From NCBI GenBank assembly GCA_018716015.1, contig DVKM01000013.1:1-35921 (forward strand): a stretch of 35,921 nt of DNA. Reading direction: 5' to 3'. The notes under the pieces were generated by a model. The model searched no databases. It had not been told where the DNA came from and was given only the letters and a program-made list of their open reading frames with translations. Positions 15,055 to 21,833 of this stretch are shown here, in pieces. Positions within the stretch are counted from its first letter, which is position 1. Every line of letters begins with the position of its first letter. The translations under genes and the position numbers were made by a program. This DNA comes from Candidatus Enterenecus stercoripullorum (GTDB lineage: Bacteria > Bacillota > Clostridia > Oscillospirales > Oscillospiraceae).

Positions 15055-16521
15055 ATGGAACTGAGAGAACGCACCGCCCTGGAGCTGGGGGCGGCCATCC
15101 AAAAAGGGGAGGTGTCCGTGGCTGAGGCCACCCAAGCCGCCCTGGACGCCATTGGGGAGCAGGACGGGACACTGAACAGCTTTATCACCGTGACGGGGGA
15201 GCGGGCCCTGGAGCGGGCAGAGAGACTGCAAAAGGGCGTGAAGGACGCCGCCAGCCCCCTGTACGGCGTGCCCATGGCCCTGAAGGACAACATCTGCACC
15301 AAGGGGGTGAAAACCTCCTGTGCCTCCAAAATCCTGGGGGATTTTAAGCCCCCCTATGACGCCACGGTGGTGGAGAAGCTGGCCGCCGCCGGGGCAGTGA
15401 GCCTGGGCAAGCTGAATATGGACGAGTTCGCCATGGGCTCCACCAGCGAGACCTCCTACTACGGCCCCACCCGCAACCCCTGGGACCTGGACCGGGCCCC
15501 CGGCGGCTCCTCCGGCGGGGCGGCGGCCGCGGTGGCGGCGGGGCTGGGCTGGTACGCCATCGGCTCGGACACCGGCGGGTCCATCCGCCAGCCGGCGGCC
15601 TACTGCGGGATCACCGGCATGAAGCCCACCTATGGCACGGTGTCCCGGTACGGCCTCATCGCCTACGCCTCCTCCCTGGACCAGATGGGCCCCCTGTGCC
15701 GGGACGCAGCGGACTGCGCCGCCGTCCTGGACGTGCTCCAGGGCAGGGACCGGCGGGACTCCACCAGTCTGGAGGGGGACTACGGCCATCTGCTCGCCTC
15801 CCTCACCGGGGATATGCGGGGCATGAGGATCGGCATTCCCTCTGAGTGCTTCGCAGACGGCCTGGACGATGAGGTGCGCAGGTCCGTGCTGGCGGTGGCC
15901 GACGTGCTGAAGCGCCGGGGGGCGCAGTTGGTGGAGCTGTCCTTCCCGGTGATGGAGTATGTGGTGCCCACCTACTATATCATCGCCGCCGCTGAGGCCT
16001 CCTCCAACCTGTCCCGGTTTGACGGGGTGAAGTACGGCTGGCGGGCGGAAGGGTACGAGGATCTCACCGACCTCTACAACAAAACCCGCACCCAGGGCTT
16101 CGGCCTGGAGGTGAAGCGGCGCATCTTGCTGGGCACCTTCGTACTCTCCACCGGCTACTACGACGCCTATTACAAAAAGGCTCTCCAGGTGAAGGCGGTC
16201 ATCAAGCGGGCCTTTGATGAGACGTTTACCCGCTGCGATATGCTCCTCACCCCGGTGTCCCCCACCACAGCCCCCAAGCTGGGGGCGAGCCTCAGCGACC
16301 CGCTGAAAATGTACCTGAGCGACATTTACACCGTTTCGGTGAACCTGGCGGGACTGCCCGGCCTCAGCATGCCCTGCGGTTTTGACGCCAAGGGCCTGCC
16401 CATCGGGGCACAGCTCATCGGCCCCCACTTCGGGGAGGGCAGGCTCTTAAACGCTGCCTATGCCTTCCAGCAGGACACCGACTACCACAAGCAGATGCCG
16501 AAAGGAGGGGAGCGGGCATGA
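15055..16521 (+). CDS. gatA: Asp/Glu-tRNA amidotransferase subunit A
   Basis: Amidase subunit that releases ammonia from glutamine and passes it to GatB. Amidase-signature family: Lys in VPMALKDNICTKGVKTSC and the paired serines of PGGSSGGAAAAVAAG and GSDTGGSIRQPAAYCG make the Ser-cisSer-Lys triad. Length 488 is standard. ATG 15055 is chosen 6 nt after GAGGGGGAG; an earlier in-frame ATG at 15037 would overlap the end of gatC. Stop overlaps the gatB start (ATGA). Confidence 0.96.
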   Translation: MELRERTALELGAAIQKGEVSVAEATQAALDAIGEQDGTLNSFITVTGERALERAERLQKGVKDAASPLYGVPMALKDNICTKGVKTSCASKILGDFKPPYDATVVEKLAAAGAVSLGKLNMDEFAMGSTSETSYYGPTRNPWDLDRAPGGSSGGAAAAVAAGLGWYAIGSDTGGSIRQPAAYCGITGMKPTYGTVSRYGLIAYASSLDQMGPLCRDAADCAAVLDVLQGRDRRDSTSLEGDYGHLLASLTGDMRGMRIGIPSECFADGLDDEVRRSVLAVADVLKRRGAQLVELSFPVMEYVVPTYYIIAAAEASSNLSRFDGVKYGWRAEGYEDLTDLYNKTRTQGFGLEVKRRILLGTFVLSTGYYDAYYKKALQVKAVIKRAFDETFTRCDMLLTPVSPTTAPKLGASLSDPLKMYLSDIYTVSVNLAGLPGLSMPCGFDAKGLPIGAQLIGPHFGEGRLLNAAYAFQQDTDYHKQMPKGGERA

Positions 16522-17951
16522 CCTGGGAGACTGTCATCGGCCTGGAGACCCATGTGGAGCTGGCCACCAGGACCAAGATCTTCTGCTCCTGCACCACCCA
16601 GTTCGGGGGCGCGCCCAACACCCACTGCTGCCCGGTGTGCACCGGGATGCCCGGTGCCCTGCCGGTGCTGAACCGCGCGGTGCTGGAGTTCGCCGTCAAG
16701 GCGGGGCTGGCCCTGAACTGCCAGATCACCCGGTACAGCAAGTTTGACCGGAAGAACTACTTCTACCCCGACCTGCCCAAGGCCTATCAGATCAGCCAGC
16801 TCTACCTGCCCATCGCCCGGGGCGGCCGGGTGGAGCTGCACACCCCGGCGGGGGACAGCGCTGTGGGCATCCACGAGATCCACATGGAGGAGGACGCGGG
16901 CAAGCTGGTCCACGACCCCTGGATCGACCAGACCAGGGCGGACTACAACCGCTGTGGCGTGCCCCTTATCGAGATCGTCACAGAGCCGGACTTCCGAAGC
17001 GCCGACCAGGTCATCGCCTACCTGGAAAAGCTCAAGGAGACTCTGCAATATTTGGGCGTGTCCGACTGCAAGATGCAGGAGGGATCTCTCCGGTGCGACG
17101 TGAACCTGTCGGTGCGCCCCATGGGCAGCACGGAGTTTGGCACCCGCACGGAGATGAAGAACCTCAACTCCTTTAAGGCCATCGCCCGGGCCATCGACTA
17201 CGAGGCCCGCCGGCAGATCGAGCTGCTGGAGGAGGGCAGGCGGGTGGTCCAGGAGACCCGGCGGTGGGATGAGAACAAGGACGCCACCTACGCCATGCGC
17301 TCCAAGGAGAACGCCCAGGACTACCGGTACTTCCCCGAGCCGGACATCCCGCCCATCGAGCTGAGCGAGGAGTACCTGGATGAACTTCGGGCCAGCCAGC
17401 CTGAGCTGGCGGAGGAAAAGCGGGCGCGGTATCAGGCCCAGTACGGCCTGCCCGCCTACGACTGCCAGATGATCACCTTGGACAAGGCGCTGGCCGACTT
17501 TTTCGAGGAGCTGGTAGAGCTGGGTACACCGGCCAAGCAGGCAGCCAACTGGATCATGGGGGAAGTGCTGGGAGCCCTGTCCACCAAGGGGTTGGAGCCC
17601 CGGGACATGAAGCTGACGGCAAAAACCCTGGCCCATCTCATCGCTCTGGTGGGGGCGGGCAAGCTCAACCGGAACACCGCCGTGAAGGTGTTTGAGGCCG
17701 TCTTTGACGAGGACGGCGACGTGGATGCCTACGTGAAAGACCACGGTCTGGAGCAGGTGAGCGACGCCGGCGTGTTGGAGGATGCAGTGACCCAAGTTCT
17801 CGCCGCCAACCCCCAGTCGGTGGCCGACTTCCAGGGGGGCAAGGAAAAGGCCTTCGGCTTCCTGGTGGGCCAGGTGATGCGCCAGCTCAAGGGCAAGGCC
17901 GACCCCAAGCTGGTGAATGCTCTGCTGCGTAAAGCACTGGGCGGGGCGTAA
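16518..17951 (+). CDS. gatB: Asp/Glu-tRNA amidotransferase subunit B
   Basis: Kinase/amidotransferase subunit that activates tRNA-bound Asp or Glu with ATP and amidates it. Signatures: VIGLETHVELATRTKIFC, the zinc-type cysteines in CSCTTQFGG and HCCPVCTGMPG, FDRKNYFYPDLPKAYQISQ, EDAGKLVH and DYNRCGVPLIEIVTEPD. The C-terminal YqeY-like tRNA-binding tail ends GQVMRQLKGKADPKLVNALL. Length 477 is standard. ATG overlaps the gatA stop by 4 nt, so translation is coupled. Confidence 0.97.
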   Translation: MTWETVIGLETHVELATRTKIFCSCTTQFGGAPNTHCCPVCTGMPGALPVLNRAVLEFAVKAGLALNCQITRYSKFDRKNYFYPDLPKAYQISQLYLPIARGGRVELHTPAGDSAVGIHEIHMEEDAGKLVHDPWIDQTRADYNRCGVPLIEIVTEPDFRSADQVIAYLEKLKETLQYLGVSDCKMQEGSLRCDVNLSVRPMGSTEFGTRTEMKNLNSFKAIARAIDYEARRQIELLEEGRRVVQETRRWDENKDATYAMRSKENAQDYRYFPEPDIPPIELSEEYLDELRASQPELAEEKRARYQAQYGLPAYDCQMITLDKALADFFEELVELGTPAKQAANWIMGEVLGALSTKGLEPRDMKLTAKTLAHLIALVGAGKLNRNTAVKVFEAVFDEDGDVDAYVKDHGLEQVSDAGVLEDAVTQVLAANPQSVADFQGGKEKAFGFLVGQVMRQLKGKADPKLVNALLRKALGGA

Positions 17952-17965
17952 GCCGGGAAAACCAG

Positions 17966-18029
17966 TGGAAAATCTGCCTTTTATGTGATAGAATTTGCGG
18001 GAGCCGGACGGTGGTTTGGCTCCCGCAAA
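17966..18029 (+). promoter_or_regulatory. Possible promoter and hairpin before thiN
   Basis: TGGAAA (17966-17971), 17 nt, TAGAAT (17989-17994), followed at once by a perfect 12-bp hairpin TTTGCGGGAGCC/GGCTCCCGCAAA (17994-18005/18018-18029) with a 12-nt loop. No T-tract follows, so it is not a simple terminator of gatB; it may stabilise the 5' end of the thiN message. No TPP-riboswitch motif was seen. Confidence 0.4.
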
Positions 18030-18054
18030 GTATGTTGGAAAGGTGGTGGCCGCC

Positions 18055-18696
18055 ATGGCCATCTGCTATATTTTCGGTTCCGGGGAGTACGGGGCACAGT
18101 GGCCCCAAATGGGGGAGGGCGATCTGGTTATCGCCGCGGACGGCGGCTACGCCCAGCTGGAGCGTCGGGGGATTGTGCCTCATCTGCTGGTGGGGGATTT
18201 CGACTCCCTGGGCTATGTGCCGCCCCACCCCCACATCATCCGGCACCCAGTGAGGAAGGACGATACGGACACCGCCCTGGCCCTCCGGGAGGGGTGGAAG
18301 CGGGGGTTTCGGGAGTTTCACATCTACGGCGGCATGGGAGGGCGGCTTGACCATACCCTGGCCAACCTCCAACTGCTGGTGGGACTGGCCGAGCAGGGCG
18401 GCACCGGTTTCCTAGTGGGGGAGGGATCGGTGGCCACCGCCCTGACGGGGGGCACGATCGTCTTCCCGGCGGGCTGCCGGGGCACCCTGTCCGTGTTTGC
18501 CGCCAATGGCCCGGCGGAGGGCGTTACCCTGACGGGCCTGCTCTATCCCCTAAAACATGCCCGGCTCACCGGGGATGTGCCTTTAGGGGTGAGTAATGAA
18601 TTTCTGGACGTGCCCGCCTCCGTCACCGTGGCGGAGGGGACGGTGCTGGTGCTGTGGCGGCCCCAACCCGGGCTGCCCCTGCCGCAGCGGCATTGA
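18055..18696 (+). CDS. thiN: Thiamine pyrophosphokinase
   Basis: Makes thiamine diphosphate from thiamine and ATP, the last step in thiamine salvage. Family motifs: VIAADGGYAQLERRGI, GDFDSLG, RKDDTDTALALREG and the substrate motif YGGMGGRLDHTLANLQLL, then the C-terminal beta domain with LYPLKHARL and GVSNEF. The chosen ATG 18055 follows AAAGGTGG and gives 213 residues (typical); the longer reading from 17995 starts in the hairpin. Stand-alone gene. Confidence 0.93.
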   Translation: MAICYIFGSGEYGAQWPQMGEGDLVIAADGGYAQLERRGIVPHLLVGDFDSLGYVPPHPHIIRHPVRKDDTDTALALREGWKRGFREFHIYGGMGGRLDHTLANLQLLVGLAEQGGTGFLVGEGSVATALTGGTIVFPAGCRGTLSVFAANGPAEGVTLTGLLYPLKHARLTGDVPLGVSNEFLDVPASVTVAEGTVLVLWRPQPGLPLPQRH

Positions 18697-18716
18697 GAGA
18701 GCGGCAGCTCATAAAA

Positions 18717-18756
18717 GCATCCCCAGTCCGGGGCTTTCCGCCCGGACTGGGGATGC
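18717..18756. terminator. Strong hairpin after thiN
   Basis: Perfect 16-bp stem (18717-18732/18741-18756) with an 8-nt loop. On the minus strand it is followed by TTTTATG; on the plus strand there is no T-tract. Located between converging thiN and hsp20, it likely stops transcription from both. Confidence 0.7.
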
Positions 18757-18800
18757 TGCGTGTTGGGGAAAGGCCCATTGGCGGCGAGGGCCGCATCAGG

Positions 18801-18838
18801 AAAGACAAAAGCGGGGGCGCCTGAAATGGCGCCCCCGC
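18801..18838 (-). terminator. Terminator of hsp20
   Basis: Minus-strand stem GCGGGGGCGCC/GGCGCCCCCGC with a 6-nt loop, followed by TTTTGTCTTT. Confidence 0.9.
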
Positions 18839-18844
18839 GATTCC

Positions 18845-19288
18845 TTAGCCGATGGCAATGGTCGTACTCTTGGGCAGTTCCTTTTTTGCCTGCTTGGGCA
18901 GGGAAATCTTCAGGATGCCGTCCTCGTACTTGGCGGACACATCGGTAGATTCCACATCACCCACATAGAAGCTCCGGCTGCAGGCGCCGGCATACCGCTC
19001 CTGACGGATATATTTACCCTGCTTATCCTGCTGGTCCCGGTCCAGCCCCTTGGCGGCGCTGACGGTCAGGTAGCCGTCCTTCAGATCCAGCTTGATCTCG
19101 TCCTTCTTGAAGCCGGGCAGGTCGATATCCACCTCATAGGTGTTCTCGGTCTCCCTCACGTCGGTCTTCATCAGGTTCTTGGCGTGCTTGCCATATAGGG
19201 GATTGCGGCCGCCCCAGACGGGGAAACGCATAAAGTCATCGTCAAAGAAATCATCAAGCAAGTTCTCGCTGAAAATGCTGGGCAACAT
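18845..19288 (-). CDS. Small heat-shock protein, Hsp20/alpha-crystallin family
   Basis: ATP-independent holdase that keeps unfolding proteins soluble. The alpha-crystallin domain runs from about residue 40 to 135: MKTDVRETENTYEVDIDLPG, FKKDEIKLDLKDGYLTVSA and YEDGILKISLPK are characteristic, and a short C-terminal tail carries an IAI motif (IxI) used in oligomer assembly. The N-terminus has DDFFDDDFMRFPVWG. Length 147 is normal. ATG 19288 follows GGAGG. A CIRCE-like element overlaps its promoter, so it joins the HrcA regulon. Confidence 0.95.
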   Translation of the reverse strand: MLPSIFSENLLDDFFDDDFMRFPVWGGRNPLYGKHAKNLMKTDVRETENTYEVDIDLPGFKKDEIKLDLKDGYLTVSAAKGLDRDQQDKQGKYIRQERYAGACSRSFYVGDVESTDVSAKYEDGILKISLPKQAKKELPKSTTIAIG

Positions 19289-19367
19289 AAGTCATACCTC
19301 CATTCAACACACTTATCCTTTGCCCTTTGGAGGGGAGCCTTTTGCCCCTCTCCCTTGGAACATCTTC

Positions 19368-19409
19368 AGTATAGCACAAAAATTAGCACTGTCAATAGGA
19401 GAGTGCTAA
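19368..19409 (-). promoter_or_regulatory. hsp20 promoter overlapped by a CIRCE element
   Basis: Minus strand TTGACA (19395-19390), 16-nt spacer, TATACT (19373-19368). The operator TTAGCACTC-N9-CAGTGCTAA (19409-19383) covers the -35; one arm has a single mismatch from consensus. Confidence 0.88.
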
Positions 19410-19501
19410 TTTTAACAAAAGAACTGAAATTTGTTCACAAAATATCGGATTTTCCGGCGGGGACAGGGGAGAGGCCCGCAGACCGACCTTGCCGCACCGC
19501 C

Positions 19502-19530
19502 TTGACAGGCTGTGCACCCGTCCCTATAAT
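19502..19530 (+). promoter_or_regulatory. Perfect-consensus sigma-A promoter of the EamA gene
   Basis: TTGACA (19502-19507), exactly 17 nt, TATAAT (19525-19530). Confidence 0.9.
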
Positions 19531-19536
19531 CAGCTT

Positions 19537-19662
19537 GTACTATGTTCCCAGCCACCGCCTGGAGGCTGGAGCCGGCCGGGCGGCGCGGGTGTGGGCGCGG
19601 AGGGTATGGCGTCCAAGCGCTGGGCAGGGGAACCCCGCGAAATGAGGTAAGGTGAGACAACT
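19537..19662 (+). other. GC-rich structured 5' leader of the EamA gene
   Basis: About 126 nt between promoter and start codon. CCCAGC (about 19549-19554) can pair with GCTGGG (about 19619-19624), enclosing a smaller CAGCC/GGCTG stem and GC-rich arms. I could not match it to a known riboswitch. Ribosome site GAGGTAAGGTGAG lies just before ATG 19663. Confidence 0.4.
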
Positions 19663-20526
19663 ATGTGGCTTGCGTTTGCGGCGGGATCCGCTTTTTTTGC
19701 CGGGATCACGGCGATCCTGGCCAAGTGCGGCATCCGAAAAGCAGACTCCACCGTGGCCACCGCGATGCGTACCATCGTGGTGCTGGCCTTCGCGTGGGGC
19801 ATGGTGTTTGTGGTGGGCTCCCAGGACCAGCTGGGGGAGCTGGAACCGGCCGCACTGCTGTTTCTCGTCCTGTCCGGGCTGGCCACCGGGGCCTCCTGGC
19901 TGTGCTATTTCAAGGCGCTCCAGATCGGCGATATCAACAAAGTTGTCCCCATTGACAAGTCCAGCACGGTACTCACCATCCTGCTGGCGTTCCTTCTGCT
20001 GGGGGAGCCCATTGGGCTGTTCCAGGGGCTGGGGGTGGTGCTGATCGGTGCGGGCACCTTTCTGATGATCGAGCGAGAGCCTGCCCCGGCGGGCGGGCGC
20101 GCCCGGGGGAAGGGCTGGCTGTTCTACGCCTCCGGCTCCGCCGTGTTCGCCAGCCTCACCGCCATTTTGGGCAAGGTGGGAATCCAGGGGGTGGAGTCCA
20201 ACCTGGGCACCGCAGTGCGCACCGGCGTGGTGCTGGTCATGGCCTGGGTGATGGTGGCAGTGACAGGGAAGGCAAAGCTGGTGCGGCAGGTACCCAGGGG
20301 AGAGCTTGCCTTCATCTGCCTGTCCGGGCTGGCCACCGGGGCCTCCTGGCTGTGCTATTATCGGGCCCTGCAGGATGGGCCAGCCAGCGTGGTGGTTCCC
20401 ATAGACAAGCTGAGTATCCTGGTCACCGTGGCGTTCTCCCGCCTGGTATTCCGGGAGAGGCTCACCCCCCGGTCCGGATGGGGGTTGGCTCTCATCGTAT
20501 TGGGGACGTTGGTCCTGCTGGTGTAA
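19663..20526 (+). CDS. EamA/DMT-family transporter
   Basis: Inner-membrane transporter of the drug/metabolite superfamily with ten predicted helices in two similar halves of about 140 residues. Both halves share the pattern AFFAGITAILAKCGI / AVFASLTAILGKVGI, then AMRTIVVLAF / AVRTGVVLVM, then LSGLATGASWLCY (identical) and VVPIDK. The substrate is unknown; relatives export amino acids or metabolites. The identical segment is also identical over 41 bp of DNA (19869-19909 and 20319-20359). Monocistronic, between a strong promoter and a strong terminator. ATG 19663 follows AGGTGAG. Confidence 0.88.
   Translation: MWLAFAAGSAFFAGITAILAKCGIRKADSTVATAMRTIVVLAFAWGMVFVVGSQDQLGELEPAALLFLVLSGLATGASWLCYFKALQIGDINKVVPIDKSSTVLTILLAFLLLGEPIGLFQGLGVVLIGAGTFLMIEREPAPAGGRARGKGWLFYASGSAVFASLTAILGKVGIQGVESNLGTAVRTGVVLVMAWVMVAVTGKAKLVRQVPRGELAFICLSGLATGASWLCYYRALQDGPASVVVPIDKLSILVTVAFSRLVFRERLTPRSGWGLALIVLGTLVLLV
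19869..20359 (+). repeat. 41-bp perfect direct repeat within the EamA gene
   Basis: Copies at 19869-19909 and 20319-20359, exactly 450 bp apart, both coding LSGLATGASWLCY in the two halves of the transporter. The surrounding DNA of the halves is clearly diverged. Confidence 0.9.
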
Positions 20527-20536
20527 AAAAGGGGGA

Positions 20537-20577
20537 GGCCCCGCTCGCCGTGTGGCGAGCGGGGCCCTCTTTTTTTA
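20537..20577. terminator. Bidirectional terminator between EamA and LysR genes
   Basis: Stem GGCCCCGCTCGCC/GGCGAGCGGGGCC with loop GTGT, A-tract before and T-tract after. The LysR stop codon lies in the T-tract. Confidence 0.95.
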
Positions 20578-21468
20578 TGCCTGCAACTTGGCGAAGTGTT
20601 CACAGATATGCTCAAACAGCTGGGCGGAGGCGAAGGAATGGTAGCCCTGTCTGCGCCGGATGACGGCGATGTCCCACTGGATACGGGGGGACAAGGGCAC
20701 GGTGGTCAGCTCGTCGCACAGGTTATGGAGAATGAGGGGTAGGGGCAGCACGGCAATGCACTCGCCCATGGCCACCATCTTGAAGCTGAAACCGGGCATC
20801 AGGCTCTTGTAGGCCACGTGGGGGGAGAAGCCCTCCGCTTCGCACATCTGAATGAAGGTGTCATGCAGGGTAGCCGTCTCGCTGAAGGTCAGGATGGTCT
20901 CCCCCTTCAGATCCGAGATATGTACGCTGGGCATCCAGGCGAAGGGGTGATCCTTTCGCACCACCAGATGGCACACGTCGGAGACCAGCAGCTGGGTTTC
21001 AAACCGGGCGGGGCCTTCAATGGGGAGCATGACCAGCCCCAGATCCGCCCTGCCCGCACCCACGGCGGCGGTCACCAGCTTGGAGCCCTCTTCTACCGCG
21101 CTGATGTCGATACCGGGGAACCGCTTGTGGAAGCTGGAGAACAGGGGAGTGAAATACAGATCCAGCAGCACGCCCGGAATGCTCAGCTGCACCGAGCCGG
21201 TCTTGACAGAGCGCACGTCCGCCATGGTCTGGAAAATCTCGTCATACCGCAAGAGGAATTCCTGGGCCTGATCGTACAGGATGCGCCCGGCGTCGGTCAG
21301 GCGGAAGCTCTTGCTGGTCCGCTCGATGAGCAGGACATTCAGAGATTCCTCCAGCTGCTTGATGGCACGGGTCAGCATGGGCTGGGTCACATAGAGCTGA
21401 GCAGCCGCTCGGGTAAAGCTCTTCTGCCGTACCACCTCAAGGAAGTACTTTAATTGCTGAATCTCCAT
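20575..21468 (-). CDS. LysR-type transcriptional regulator
   Basis: DNA-binding regulator with an N-terminal winged HTH (MEIQQLKYFLEVVRQKSFTR, then AAAQLYVTQPMLTRAIKQLE) and a C-terminal effector-binding domain of periplasmic-binding fold (about 90-297). Length 297 is standard. ATG 21468 follows AGGAGG. It is divergent from the CoA-transferase operon, the typical LysR arrangement in which the regulator activates its neighbour in response to a pathway compound, here perhaps a hydroxy acid or acyl-CoA (inference). Confidence 0.92.
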   Translation of the reverse strand: MEIQQLKYFLEVVRQKSFTRAAAQLYVTQPMLTRAIKQLEESLNVLLIERTSKSFRLTDAGRILYDQAQEFLLRYDEIFQTMADVRSVKTGSVQLSIPGVLLDLYFTPLFSSFHKRFPGIDISAVEEGSKLVTAAVGAGRADLGLVMLPIEGPARFETQLLVSDVCHLVVRKDHPFAWMPSVHISDLKGETILTFSETATLHDTFIQMCEAEGFSPHVAYKSLMPGFSFKMVAMGECIAVLPLPLILHNLCDELTTVPLSPRIQWDIAVIRRRQGYHSFASAQLFEHICEHFAKLQA

Positions 21469-21833
21469 AATTGCCTCCTGTTCCGGTATGTTGTAGTGAT
21501 TTCATTATATATGGAGGAGGGGATGGATTACCAGAAAAAAGTTGAACAAAATTTCATTTAGTGAATTGTCGAAAAGCGGCAAAAGCATTCTAGGAAAGCA
21601 TATGAGTATATGGAAAAACTATGATAATGTGAAAAGGGCACAAAAAATCGAGATACGATTATACCATTTTGTGCAATCCATAACCTTTTTGAAATGAACG
21701 GGACAAATTCTTCATTTTACAAAACCGCAGGTGCAGGGGTATACTCAGCCCAACAGCGCAGGGCAGCCGCGCTTGCGTTCATCCCGGCAAACGGGAATTT
21801 TTATTTCATCAAACGGAAAGGGAGTGGTGGACT
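21469..21833. promoter_or_regulatory. Divergent control region, LysR and CoA-transferase operon
   Basis: Non-coding and AT-rich to about 21720. It holds TATAAT-type sequence for the LysR gene (minus strand, near 21512), a small dyad CATAT-GAGT-ATATG (21599-21612), a compound dyad at 21638-21674, and a plus promoter TTTACA (21716-21721)-18 nt-TATACT (21740-21745). A short stem TCCCG/CGGGA before ATTTTTATTT lies near 21782-21805. Confidence 0.65.
21638..21674. promoter_or_regulatory. Compound inverted repeat, candidate LysR operator
   Basis: Nested dyad: GCACAAAA (21638-21645) with TTTTGTGC (21667-21674), enclosing AATCG (21646-21650) with CGATT (21656-21660). It ends 41 nt before the -35 of the operon promoter, about where LysR recognition sites lie. 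Confidence 0.5.
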
